A stretch of DNA of 64,000 nt from Candidatus Altimarinota bacterium (GCA_014377305.1 JACMPW010000004.1:1-64000), one strand, 5' to 3'. Positions 21,001 to 30,595 are shown, numbered from the stretch's first letter. Translations and numbers: made by a program. The notes: generated by a model not told the origin, from the letters alone.

Positions 21001-22020
21001 ACAGGGAGTTTCACCAGTACTGACGCTCCATCTGGATATACTCGTATAACTAGAGAATGGCAACTTCAAGAAAAAAATGGAGATATAGGAAGTATAAAAA
21101 TCGCCTATCCTGTGTCCTCGGTTGCAACAGGAGCGAGCGGTTCACTTTATATGTTTGTAGATGCGGATGGTGTATTTGCAGCGTGAGCTACAGCGTATAT
21201 GGGAACTCTCAATGCGGGAAATTGGGAATTCACGGTGAGTACAAACGATATGGACTATATTACCTTTGGGCAAGTAGGAGGAGATATCACTCCACCATCA
21301 ATCAACTCCATCTCTCGTGCCTCCGGGAGTCTTATGCCGATTGGGAATTTTCCATTGGTAATTACTTATACTGATACCTGATCCAATATCAATCCTTCAT
21401 CCTTCACATGACAGATCTACGCTTGGGACGGCGTGAGTGCTTGGAGCGTCACTAATATTGCACCTACCTATATGACCCTCTCAGGAACCGCCACGACCTC
21501 AACAGGAAATCTCACGGTTGCTGGACTCCCCTTCGGAAAATACCGATTCGATATATCTGTTGCTGATACGGTGGGTAATACTCAGACACAGAGTGTCATC
21601 TACTATGTCGATGCAATCGACTGGAGCATCTCATCTGATACCTATGATATCGGTACGCTCTCGCCTGGTCTGCAGATATTCGGCACTGGGGAGATGATCG
21701 TCACAGTACGGACGGTGGGTGCCGCGTTCATCCTGAGTATGTTGGCTACGAACACTCTCACCAAGTGAGTTGAGACCATCAACTACTGGGATGGCACACT
21801 CGGATGGGGATATGATCAGTGGAATGGATCAGCATTTCTCGGGACGATCATATCTACGGGTACGACAGGTACACTCGCAAATCAAGCAGCGAGTATCAAT
21901 ACAAACTGACTCAAGAATACCTACACCTACAGAATTAAATACGGGAGCAAGATCAGTGCCGAGCAAGCAGCAGGACTTTACAACGGTAGTATGAAAATGG
22001 ATCTGGTGGCGAGTTACTAA
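18076..22020 (+). CDS. Giant surface protein with lectin-like and DUF11-like modules, 1314 aa
   Basis: A single code-25 frame of 1315 codons with many TGA. An N-terminal signal helix (LRYISIIILNLLIIIESSAM) is followed by a helical linker, a beta-rich region with NYGNGYTAWRTAS and a DUF11/CARDB-like module (ITITNVGNMTSSGLHTTVF ... ITNLGDSNTANNG). The middle has a LamG/ConA-like domain and the segment KVESYLALKYGITLNQTTSQ with IAGIVRDDISSINQPKSQS, a signature common in surface proteins of Bacteroidetes. The C-terminus is VETINYWDGTLGWGYDQWNG and no cell-wall anchor is visible. Probably an adhesin; the ligand is unknown. Base composition changes near 19.4-21 kb (fewer GATATC/CTC codons), suggesting modular acquisition. 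Confidence 0.75.
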
Positions 22021-22022
22021 AT

Positions 22023-22047
22023 AATCCAAACTAAGTTGGGATTTTTT
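22023..22047. terminator. Terminator after the giant surface protein
   Basis: AATCCAAAC/GTTGGGATT hairpin followed by T6. It lies over the last codons of the convergent ATPase gene. Confidence 0.6.
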
Positions 22048-24520
22048 CTTCATTCAGTTTTTTTCGTTCACTCTCCTTGTATATTTTCATCTTCGCCACG
22101 TTAGGAGTCTGTGACTCCACACTCTCTCAGAGAGAGTTCTGTTTTCTTTCCATATCTTTTTTGATCTTTAATCCCTCTTTATATTCCTCTTTTTCTTTGC
22201 AATATTTTTTTTCATCATCGGAGATCTTGGCAGCATATTCGAATATCTTTTTCTCTACATAGTCTCGCTTCTTGGTATACTTTTCACGAGAGACCTTCAG
22301 TAGGATATCACGAGACTGCTGTGGTGGCGTATCGATCCGTTCATGGAGTGGAGCATAGGTCGTCGCTGAGAAAACGGGTGATGGCATGCCGTCTATCAAT
22401 AGCTTGGTATAGATATCGTATTTTCTGAGATTGGTCAAATCATGTGGGGTGATGACATCCTCTCCACCGAACACCTCAGCGAATTTCATCGCATCATCGT
22501 GTCCGACCTGGAACGATATGAGCGATCCCACATTCCCAAACACTGCACCCTGTACCGTCTCAGGCATCTGAGCGATATACTGATTCGCCATCGTGAGTGA
22601 GAGCTTGTATTTGCGAGCCTCGGATAGGATCGTCGCGAACGAGTCAGTCGCGAAGTTCTGGAACTCATCGACATACAGTCAGAAGTCCCGACGCTCGGAT
22701 TCTGGAGTATCTGCTCGAGTCATCGCCTCGATCTGGAACTTTGTCACCATCATCGCTCCGAGCAGTGCGGATGCATCTTCTCCGATCTTTCATTTTGAGA
22801 GATTCACGATGAATATCTTCCCATTATCCATGATCCACCGCAGTGAGAATGGATTTTTCGGTTGGCCAAGAATATTTCGGAGGATCGGGGATGAGAGGAA
22901 CTGTCAGACCTTGTTGAGGATCGGATTGATCGCCTCGCTCATCTGTGCGGGAGCCATCTTCTCGAACTCGTTTGTCCAGAACTGTATCAGGATCGGATCC
23001 GTGATCTTCGACACGACTTTGCGTCTATATGACTCATGAGTCAGCATCAGAGGGATCGAGATCAGTGTCGTATCTGGGATGAGAAGGAGAGTCAATATAG
23101 TATTGCGGAGGATGTATTCGAGTCGTGGTCCCCAGCTCTCGGCGAACATCTTTTTGAAAATAGAAACGAGACCAGATGCAACGATCGGACGCAGTTCAGG
23201 GTTCGGATTGTCCAGCATATTGAACGCGATCGGATACTCAGTATCAGATGGGTCAAAGAGTACAATATCATTGGTTCGAGACTTCGGGATATTGGCGAGG
23301 ATCGTATCAGCGAGATCTCCATGTGGATCGATGAGAGCGATACCACGACCGGATATGATATCAGAATAGAGCATATTTTCCAGAAGTGTGGATTTTCACA
23401 TTCCTGTTTTGCCTATGATATAGGTATGACGAGCTCGATCGACTGGCTGTATGCCGAATTCCTCCGTAGAACCACGAAAATTCGATAGTCCAATCGGAGT
23501 GTTAGGATCGAGAATATGAGGCAAATTATGTGGTGGCTCGAACCGGCGAGTCATGACCCAGTTGACTCCTGGAGTCCGGACATAGATCGTCGGCATATGC
23601 ACGAGTCCTGCGAGCTCTGTCACCGATAATATACTCCGATATTTGGAGTATGACTGGAGTGTGGATGCGTAGGTAGTCAGCTTGGGTCTGGAGATAACGA
23701 GCTTAGCTCCGTTGGGTTGAGAAAAAATATGCAGACTCGATGCGAGTTCTCTCGTGGCTGATGATGTTTTTCCTATTGACGCGAGTATGATCTGTGTCGA
23801 GTAGCCATAGCTATCGAACTTGCTTTCACTCGATTCTCGTTTTTCTTTTTTATCTCCTGTAGCGTGCTCATCCTCTGATTGCGATCCACCCGTGAGGAAC
23901 GATGCTATACTCGCGAGTAGGGTAAATGGGAACGCGAGCAAACGGATCCACCACCAATTCGAGAGGAGGAACACCTTGGCAAAATCAGGAATATGCATCT
24001 CGATGATCGATCTCTCAGTATGCTCACGCCAGTCGTGATCAGACAGTGGAGCGAAATCAACTCTGAGAAATACCGTCTCAGTCTTCGCAGATTTCGCGAG
24101 GACTGAAGTAATTCCAGACAATGGATCGATCCCCTCTTTCTCAGTACGATCCTTGAGATTGGCATAGAGCTTGATAGTGTCTCCCGAGATATGAGAGAGT
24201 CTCGCCTCCTGCATGGATATCTCAGCATCATGAGCAAAAGGGAGCACCGCCTCTGTGATCTCGATATCACTATAGTGAGCATAGAGCTGACTCTCGAGGA
24301 ACTGTCGATGCTTGGTCGGAGTCTCGAGGAAGAATCTGATCCGACTCTGGTGGTGCACGACAAAAAACCGAAACTGTGGGCGGTGATGGGGAAGGATATC
24401 CCACCAGGCGGTATGCGAGTCATGGAGGGTATCATGGAGGGTCGAGAGCATCTCACGAGCGACGAACACTCACTTCTCATTGGCCCTATCCACTGCGATT
24501 TCGAGGATCACTGTATTCAT
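22031..24520 (-). CDS. VirD4/TraG/HerA-like type IV secretion ATPase, 829 aa
   Basis: An N-terminal domain without known motifs, then a membrane segment (WWWIRLLAFPFTLLASIASF, about residues 180-205) and the ATPase domain: Walker A IIGKTGMGKSTLL (Gly375 from TGA), IALIDPHGDLADTILANI, VNLSKGKIGEDASALLGAMM, Walker B LYVDEFQNFATDSFATIL. It ends in a long charged coiled coil (EKEEYKEGLKIKKDMERKQ). Relatives couple DNA or protein substrates to type IV secretion channels. A paralogue lies at 52086-55064. No relaxase or full T4SS is nearby, so a role in DNA uptake or segregation is open. Confidence 0.8.
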
Positions 24521-24529
24521 AGGGGATAT

Positions 24530-24556
24530 TTTATAGAAAAGGGAGAAAAAAGCCAA
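24530..24556 (-). promoter_or_regulatory. Promoter of the 22031-24520 ATPase gene
   Basis: Minus strand TTGGCT, 15-bp spacer, TATAAA. The -35 touches that of the divergent sufD promoter. Confidence 0.65.
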
Positions 24557-24584
24557 TTGCATTTTTGCATATTTTTCCTATAGT
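24557..24584 (+). promoter_or_regulatory. Promoter of the SufD-like gene
   Basis: TTGCAT, 16-bp spacer, TATAGT, seven bases before the ATG, so the mRNA is nearly leaderless. Confidence 0.6.
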
Positions 24585-24590
24585 GCACCT

Positions 24591-25286
24591 ATGCAAACTA
24601 TCGAGATAACAAGTGCGAATATTCGCATCAACGAAAACTGTCATATCTATGACAGAGGTCTTATCGATCATGTCGATATCCTCATTGGCGAATGAGTACA
24701 CGTCGAGTATTGTTTCGTGGCTCCTGCTATTCCTGTCACTTCAAAGAATGAAGCAATCCAGGTTCCTGCAGCCACAATCAAAGATAGCAAAAAATATTAT
24801 CGCCATATTACCATCGGTATGAACTCAACGCTCATAGGAACTGGTGTGATGATGGACGAGATCGATATCGAGATCATCACTGAGATCGTAGGAGACAACG
24901 CGACATCTACACTCGATCTCCTCGCTCTCGCAACCGATGAGGCTCGGATCTCTGTCGAGGGAGTAGCGAGAGTCGCATCGCCATATCGCCAGGTATCGAC
25001 TCGTGTCGATCAGACCAATATCCTCATCGGTACTGGTGCCAGAGTTCGTGGAGTCCCACGACTCGAAATCGCCACAGATGACATCGAGTGAGGACACTCG
25101 TGTCGGATGCATCGTCTCGGTGGAGAGTCGCTGTTCTACCTCACCTCTCGTGGACTCAGCCATCAGAGTGCTGAGACACTCCTCCTCAACTCGGAGATCC
25201 TGAGACACTTGAGAACTATAGATGAAAATGAAAGAGAAACAATCTGTTGTGAGATACATAATCGTCTGATCAAAAAACCCGCCTAG
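24591..25286 (+). CDS. SufB/SufD-family Fe-S assembly protein (SufD-like)
   Basis: 231 residues, about half the size of SufB/SufD, keeping the beta-helix core: VRGVPRLEIATDDIEGGHSC corresponds to the 'PqLeI.aDDVkcsHGat' block and LFYLTSRGLSHQSAETLLLN to 'FYL.SRGI....A...L'. The usual His of the CsHG motif is kept (GGHSC). In known systems SufB-SufD-SufC build Fe-S clusters; neither SufC nor a cysteine desulphurase is in the window, so a solitary scaffold is suggested. The TAG stop codon lies in the loop of its own terminator. Confidence 0.8.
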
Positions 25287-25298
25287 GCGGGTTTTTGA
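25270..25298. terminator. Bidirectional terminator over the sufD-like stop codon
   Basis: AAAAACCCGCC/GGCGGGTTTTT with the TA of the stop codon in the loop; also ends the convergent DUF805 gene. Confidence 0.85.
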
Positions 25299-25317
25299 TT
25301 GAAGAAAAGCTTCTGAA

Positions 25318-25869
25318 TTACCCAAGAAATGTAACTTTCGTATTGATCGGATCACTACCAAACTCATTATCTCATTTTTTTCCTGGCTGTAGCAAACAAA
25401 CAAGTCATACAAAACCTGCAACCATATAGAGTGGCCAACTTATGAGTGTGAGTATACCTGACAAAAATGAGCTTACCTCAATGCCAAAAAAGAATAAAAG
25501 AATGAGCAGTAAATAATTGACAAGTCATACAATAATCGAAGTAGTATACACACCTACTTCCAGATTACCATTTCGTCCAATATCACGACATCGTTTTCGA
25601 ATCAGTGTTTTTATTGGAAAATATTGAAATATCTGAAATAAAAAAGAAGAAATGATTGTCCCATAAAATAATCATTTAAAACCAAATATATTTCCCCAAA
25701 GCATTCCGAAGAGTGAAAAAATAATCAGATACAGTACTACACCTATAGTAAGGCTACGAGCAAAGTATTGATATCTACGAATTCTTCATTCAGGTAGTAC
25801 TGTGATGAATTTATCATGTAAACTATAAGAAACCTTTTCTAACTGTGGTGGATTTGTGGTATTTTCCAT
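25318..25869 (-). CDS. DUF805-family membrane protein
   Basis: 183 residues with four membrane segments. The cytoplasmic loop KTLIRKRCRDIGRNGNLEVG corresponds to the DUF805 'R.hD.g.sGw' motif, and the C-terminal GKKGDNEFGSDPINTK matches the family's 'pGt.g.NrYGpdP' tail. Function unknown; some relatives sit beside secretion or stress genes. Five or so TGA codons. Start ATG 25869; the upstream control region is cut off by a C10 tract and the IS30 element. Confidence 0.82.
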
Positions 25870-25916
25870 ATAAAAATGGGTGAAGAAATAAAACTACAGA
25901 AATTCTATCATAATTA

Positions 25917-25926
25917 CCCCCCCCCC
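25917..25926 (+). repeat. Homopolymer C10 tract
   Basis: Ten consecutive C in an otherwise AT-rich spacer, 48 bases upstream of the DUF805 gene and 20 bases left of the IS30 end. Confidence 0.9.
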
Positions 25927-25945
25927 GTCAAATATTTAACCCTAG

Positions 25946-27055
25946 ATTCTAACATCAAACGCCACACCTTAGAAACTATTTCACCAAAATAATGGATTGG
26001 AGTAAAGTAGAAGTCATTCTATTTTACTTTCTTACATTGTTTCGGTTATGTCTCAACTTACAGCTCATCAACTTCACAGTATAGAGGATAAAATCCAAGA
26101 AGGACATAACAACTCTCAGATAGCTTCATTCATCAAAAAAGATAGATCTATTGTGGTGCGCCTCTTCAGAAAATATCCAAGAAATACTTTTCATGCTGAA
26201 ACAGTTATACAAGAACGATTTAAAACAAAAAGTATTGCCACACAATCCCATATTCGAATAGAGCTATGAGGAGAGCTTGCACTCTATATTTATGAAAAGT
26301 TTTTACTCGATTGGTCACCAGATCAGATCGCGGAAAGCTGGAAGGAAAAGCAGAAAGAGGAACACCGAAAAACAGTGAAACTCTCCAAGGACACTATCTA
26401 TGATTGGATATATACAGAGTATGATCCAAAGTTACTCAAGAAGCATCTTAGAAGAAAAAACAAAGAGTACCGAGATCGAAAGAAAGAAGCATCTCTTGGA
26501 TGAAAATATCAGATAGCCGAACGAATCATGATCGACGATCGAATCATAGATCATCCAAAATGTGAGACACGAGAAGAAATTGGACACTGGGAATGAGATA
26601 CCATCATCTGAAAAGATCGAAAGTGAGCCATACTCACCCTCGTAGAACGCAAGACATGACAGACATTGATTGGAGAGCTCCCGCTAGGAAAGAATGCCAT
26701 ATGAGTCACTACAGATCTCATGAGACTTGTATCTCATATTCCAAGAGATAAAATCAAAACAATCACCTTCGACAATGGACGAGAATTTGCAGATCACAAG
26801 ATGATGAGTTTTGAACTGCAGATACAGATATATTTTGCTCATGCATACCACTCTTGGGAACGAGGAACCAATGAAAATACCAACTGACTCATCAGACAAT
26901 ATATCCCAAAGAAGACAGATTTTAGTACCATAACACAAAAAGATTTGGATAAAATCCAAATCCTCTTAAACTCAAGACCAAGAAAAAGGCTCAACTATGC
27001 TACTCCAGATATGATGTTTTGGTGAAATGAAAAGTGTGGCGTTTCAGAATAGAAT
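25946..27055 (+). mobile_element. IS30-family insertion sequence
   Basis: About 1.1 kb. Inverted ends: ATTCTA-n5-AAACGCCACAC on the left (25946-25967) and its mirror on the right (27034-27055), with further similarity inside (CACC AAA, ATTTCACCAAAA on both sides). Encloses one transposase gene. I cannot define a clear target duplication; the exact outer ends may differ by a few bases. Confidence 0.85.
26048..27052 (+). CDS. IS30-family transposase
   Basis: 334 residues. N-terminal helix-turn-helix (HNNSQIASFIKKDRSIVVR), then the DDE domain: D184 in GHWEGDTIIG, D242 in TFDNGREFADH and E276 in WERGTNENTNGLIRQYIPKK, with the D-57-D-33-E spacing of IS30. The tail is LLNSRPRKRLNYATPDMMFW. About nine in-frame TGA codons, so it can only be made by a code-25 cell. 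The TAG stop lies inside the right inverted repeat. It appears intact. Confidence 0.95.
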
Positions 27056-27078
27056 TTAAGAACCGCTTTTTCTAGAAA

Positions 27079-27112
27079 ATCCCCAACTTCTTGCGAAATC
27101 AGGGATTTTTCT
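27079..27112 (-). terminator. Possible pyrG terminator
   Basis: AAAATCCC/GGGGATTTT arms with an 18-base loop downstream of the pyrG stop; weak T tract. Confidence 0.45.
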
Positions 27113-27117
27113 ATATT

Positions 27118-28818
27118 TTATCTCTTCTCTATCATCGCTCTCACGAGTCCTATGAACAGTGGATGAGGTCGAGATGGACGAGAGATGAGCTCGGGATGAG
27201 CCTGAGTTGCGATCATATATGGATGATCTCGGAGCTCTACGATCTCTGCGAGTGATCCATCTGGTGATGTCGCTGATACGATGAATCCTGATGCCTCCAT
27301 AGCTTCGCGATATGTAGGGTCGAACTCGAATCTATGACGATGCCGCTCGGTGACTATAAGGGATTCCTTTTGTCCCTCCCCTGAGAAGGGGAGGTTAGGA
27401 GGGGTTACATTACTATGAATTCCTTTTTGTGTAACCCCCTCTAGCTCCCCCTTCTCAGGGGGAGAACCCGCTCCATATACCCGTTCTGCGAGTGATCCTG
27501 GACGAATAATACACTCATAGCTCCCGAGTCGCATATTCCCTCACTTTGAAGTAAGTCATTTTTGGTGTTCCATAATATGGATGATATTATGGACTCATGC
27601 TGGAGTGAATTCTTCACTCGATGCATCAGCGATACCCAGCACATTGCGGGCGTACTCGATCGCCATGATCTGTGATCCAAGACAAATTCCGAGGTATGGG
27701 ATCCGATTCTCTCTCGCATATCTCGCCGTCTCGATCATCCCCTCAGTTCCACGAGTTCCGAATCCTCATGGTATACAGATGCCATCGAGATTTTCGAGAA
27801 TAGTAGTTCCTGATTTTTCTATATCCTCTGCATCGATGAATTGGAGTTTTACTTTTTTCGAGTGAGCAAATCCGGCACACCGGAGTCACTCATTGACCGA
27901 GTAGTAGGCATCTTCGAGATCAGTATATTTGCCAACCATACCGATAGTGAGGATATCTGTCGAATTCTCGATATGTGTGACGAGTTGTTCCCACTTGGCC
28001 ATATTCGGTTTCACAACATCAAGTCCCATTTTTTCGAGAATCTTGGTACTGACTCCCTGAGTAGCGAACGAGAGAGGCACCTTGTAGATCGAGTCGAGTG
28101 TCGGTGCTGCGATGATATCGTCCCGCTGGAGTCCCGATTTGGATGCGATCTTCGCGAGCATCTCCTCAGGAACTATTTCATCAGACCTGACGACGAGGAA
28201 ATCAGGCGATATCCCATATCCCATGAGAGTACGGACAGAGTGCTGGATTGGTTTAGATTTGAACTCTTTCGATGCTCAGAGAAATGGAAGGAGTACCACA
28301 TGGACGAATATTACATTATCTCTGCCGAGACGATGCTGGAGCTGACGAGCAGATTCGAGGAGATACTCGTTCTCCATATCCCCTACCGTTCCACCGATTT
28401 CGATGATCGAGACATCTGCATTCGCAGTTTCATATCCTGTTTTTATTTTTTCCTGGACGAGATCCGTGAGATGTGGGACGATCTGGACAGTTCATCATAA
28501 AAAATCCCCACGACGCTCCCGAGCAATGAGCTCCTCATAGAGACGACCCGAGGTGAACGATGAGAATCGGTTCATATCCGTATCGAGAAACCGCTCATAG
28601 TGCCCGATATCGAGATCCGTCTCAGCTCCATCCGCCGTGACAAATACTTCTCCATGTTGAGTAGGATTCATTGTTCCTGGATCGACATTGAGATACCCGT
28701 CGAATTTTTGACAGTATACTCGCTGATCTGATGCTGCGAGGAGTGCGCCGATCGATGCGGCGGCTATACCTTTTCCGATGCCTGAGAGGACACCTCCTGT
28801 GACGAATATTATTTTCAA
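27118..28818 (-). CDS. pyrG: CTP synthase
   Basis: 566 residues, UTP + glutamine + ATP to CTP. N-terminal synthetase domain: [21 protein letters not shown]-loop, [16 protein letters not shown] (both Gly of GG from TGA), [12 protein letters not shown]-terminal glutaminase: [13 protein letters not shown], nucleophile Cys379 in [10 protein letters not shown], and the His of ERHRHRFEF. About 36 extra residues (roughly 448-486) between ERVYG and ERHRHRFEF are encoded by a palindromic DNA element (27361-27475). The start codon is TTG at 28818, the only start giving the family N-terminus. A hairpin lies in its leader. Confidence 0.95.
27361..27475. repeat. Palindromic element inserted in frame in pyrG
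   Basis: Two long imperfectly complementary arms (27373-27409 and 27428-27464), each with its own small hairpin (CCTCCCC-tgagaa-GGGGAGG and CTCCCCC-ttctca-GGGGGAG). A direct repeat GRATTCCTTTTkT starts at 27361 and again at 27418. The segment is GC-rich compared with its surroundings and codes, without stops, for [15 protein letters not shown] and [15 protein letters not shown]. Confidence 0.85.
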
Positions 28819-28840
28819 GTGAGTATAGGAGTAAGAAAAT

Positions 28841-28867
28841 AAAAAAGAGGGGTCATAAAAACCTCTC
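28841..28867 (-). promoter_or_regulatory. Terminator-like hairpin in the pyrG leader (putative attenuator)
   Basis: In the mRNA sense AGAGG-loop-CCTCT followed by T6, 23-29 bases before the pyrG start and about 50 bases after the promoter. An overlapping palindrome TCTCATATGAGA (28868-28879) could compete with it. Confidence 0.45.
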
Positions 28868-28916
28868 TCTCATATGAGATGATACGGGTTGTATATCTCT
28901 GCGATTGCATATGATG

Positions 28917-28943
28917 AGTATAGGAAAAAATCGAGAATTGCAA
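28917..28943 (-). promoter_or_regulatory. Promoter of pyrG
   Basis: Minus strand TTGCAA, 15-bp spacer, TATACT. Confidence 0.6.
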
Positions 28944-28979
28944 GTCTACTTGTCTTGAAAATTTCTTGTATGTTTTGCT

Positions 28980-29006
28980 TTGAACTTGTGGAAAAATATA
29001 TATAAT
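28980..29006 (+). promoter_or_regulatory. Promoter of dps
   Basis: TTGAAC, 15-bp spacer, perfect TATAAT, 28 bases before the ATG. Confidence 0.7.
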
Positions 29007-29034
29007 GTGTATCTTATTTGCTAATATCACACCC

Positions 29035-29472
29035 ATGAAAAATAATCCATCTCTCACAGCTCTCAATCATCTCATTGCCCTCTATACGGTCACGGCACAG
29101 AATGCGAGATTCTGCCATTGGAATGTCGTCGGACCCCACTTCGAGGATGATCACGAGTTCTTCGGAGATATCTATAGTGAGCTCTCAGATGAGACTGATC
29201 TCTTCGCCGAGCGGATCCGAGCTCTCCGTATGAATCCCCTATCAGCTATCTCAGATCTCCTCGGAGAGGCTCAGCTCATCGAGTATGCCCTCCCGATGAC
29301 CGCTCGAAATATGCAAAAAAATATGCTCGCCGACTACGAGAAAATATCAGCAAAAATGACGCAATTCGCAGAAACAACAGCGAATGATGCTGTCACACAA
29401 GATATCATCGTCGGATCGCAGCGACAGATCGACAAACGAGCTTGGATGCTCCGATCGATGCTCGGTGAATAG
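29035..29472 (+). CDS. dps: Dps-family ferritin-like DNA-protection protein
   Basis: 145 residues. The di-iron ligands at the subunit interface are visible: H in ARFCHWNVVGPHF and D/E in DDHEFFGDIYSELSDETDLFAERI. Such proteins form dodecamers that oxidise and store iron and shield DNA from peroxide. No TGA codon, typical of strongly expressed genes here. Placed just before ahpC, an oxidative-stress neighbourhood; no Fur-type box is seen in front of dps itself. Confidence 0.92.
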   Translation: MKNNPSLTALNHLIALYTVTAQNARFCHWNVVGPHFEDDHEFFGDIYSELSDETDLFAERIRALRMNPLSAISDLLGEAQLIEYALPMTARNMQKNMLADYEKISAKMTQFAETTANDAVTQDIIVGSQRQIDKRAWMLRSMLGE

Positions 29473-29479
29473 ATTTATT

Positions 29480-29496
29480 ATGAGAATAATTCTCAT
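29480..29496. promoter_or_regulatory. Fur/PerR-type operator upstream of ahpC
   Basis: Perfect palindrome ATGAGAATAATTCTCAT containing the 7-1-7 box TGAGAAT-A-ATTCTCA. It ends seven bases before the ahpC -35. A near-identical box overlaps the trxB promoter region at 57901-57915. Confidence 0.65.
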
Positions 29497-29502
29497 TTTA
29501 TC

Positions 29503-29529
29503 TTGATTTAAATATAAAATCTATATACT
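29503..29529 (+). promoter_or_regulatory. Promoter of ahpC
   Basis: TTGATT, 15-bp spacer, TATACT; directly downstream of the palindromic operator. Confidence 0.6.
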
Positions 29530-29578
29530 CATATCGTATTCATTATTGAATCATTCTTAATCTCTAATTTTCAACCAT

Positions 29579-30211
29579 ATGTCTTGCTGACACGATCACG
29601 ATACTCACGAAGAATATAACTACGAACAAGTAAAAATCGACACTCTCGCTCCAGGATTCGACCTCCCAGCGTATGATCCAATCAAGGATGATACAACCAA
29701 TATCTCCACTCATGATCTTCATGGGAAGTGGAAGGTACTGTTTTTCTACCCTGCTGATTTCACGTTTGTCTGTCCTACAGAGCTCAAGGATATGGCAGGA
29801 GCAAAAGCCAAGTTCGACGAACTCGGAGTCACAGTACTCGCAGCCTCTACTGATACAGTCTTCTCTCATAGAGCATGGGTCAAACACGAGGGTCTCATGA
29901 AGGGATTCCCATACTTGATGCTCGCCGATCACAACACTGAGATCGCCGCTGCATACAATATTCTCGATGAGGAATCAGGGATTGCGGGTCGTGGGACATT
30001 TATCATAGATCCAGAGGGGATCTGCCGAGGTATCGAGGTGACATCTGGTCCCCTCGGTCGCAACTCTGACGAGCTCATCCGCAAGATCGAGGCTCTCCAG
30101 TTCATGGCAGCACATCCTGGCACCGCTTGTCCTGCGAAGTGGGCAGTGGGATCCAAGACACTCACTCCATCAATCAAAATATCTGGAGAAATTGAAGAAC
30201 AACTTAAATAA
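29579..30211 (+). CDS. ahpC: Typical 2-Cys peroxiredoxin (AhpC)
   Basis: 210 residues. Peroxidatic Cys65 in FYPADFTFVCPTELKD and resolving Cys184 in HPGTACPAKW. An N-terminal His-rich tail (MSCGHDHDTHEEYNYE) precedes the thioredoxin fold. It reduces H2O2 and organic peroxides; the reductant is probably the thioredoxin system, since trxB at 57938 shares its operator and no ahpF is present. One TGA, at residue 4. Followed by a strong terminator. Confidence 0.96.
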
Positions 30212-30216
30212 GTTTA

Positions 30217-30256
30217 AATAAATATCCCCTTCAGAAATGAGAGGGGATATTTATTC
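30217..30256 (+). terminator. Terminator of ahpC
   Basis: Perfect 14-base arms AATAAATATCCCCT/AGGGGATATTTATT. Confidence 0.85.
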
Positions 30257-30351
30257 TAGAAATTCTCTCATCTACTTTGCTTGTCTTTCATTTGTCTTTG
30301 TTATTATGATAACATAAAATATACTTTGTTTAGCTATTTAAATTAAATAAT

Positions 30352-30543
30352 ATGGATAATCCAAATAATGATTCTGGGATCAATACAATTCTTATTGTGA
30401 TCATATTATTAATAATTGTAGGGGCCGCCGTATGGTTCTACACTAAAGGTTGAGTAACTCCGACTCAACAATGAATACCCAAGGTCAATGTAGATGTCAA
30501 TATGCCTACAATCCCGAATATTCCTACTGGTAGTGGTCAGTAA
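30352..30543 (+). CDS. Small single-pass membrane protein, 63 aa
   Basis: MDNPNNDSGINTILIVIILL leads into one membrane helix ending GAAVWFYTKGG, then a polar tail rich in Pro, Asn and Val (VNVDVNMPTIPNIPTG). Two TGA codons (KGG and QQG) hide this gene under the standard code. Function unknown. It has its own terminator and is convergent with fusA. Confidence 0.6.
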
Positions 30544-30552
30544 AAGAATATA

Positions 30553-30586
30553 GAAAAATCCCCCACTTTCGTAGGGGATTCTTTTA
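30553..30586. terminator. Terminator between the small membrane protein and fusA
   Basis: AATCCCC...GGGGATT hairpin flanked by A5 and T-rich sequence; usable from both sides. Confidence 0.65.
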
Positions 30587-30595
30587 TTCATATTT

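Noticed and set aside
22593-23488. Long plus-strand open frames opposite the VirD4-like gene
   Set aside because: The minus-strand frame carries clear ATPase motifs; the opposite frames are mirror images of its codon bias.
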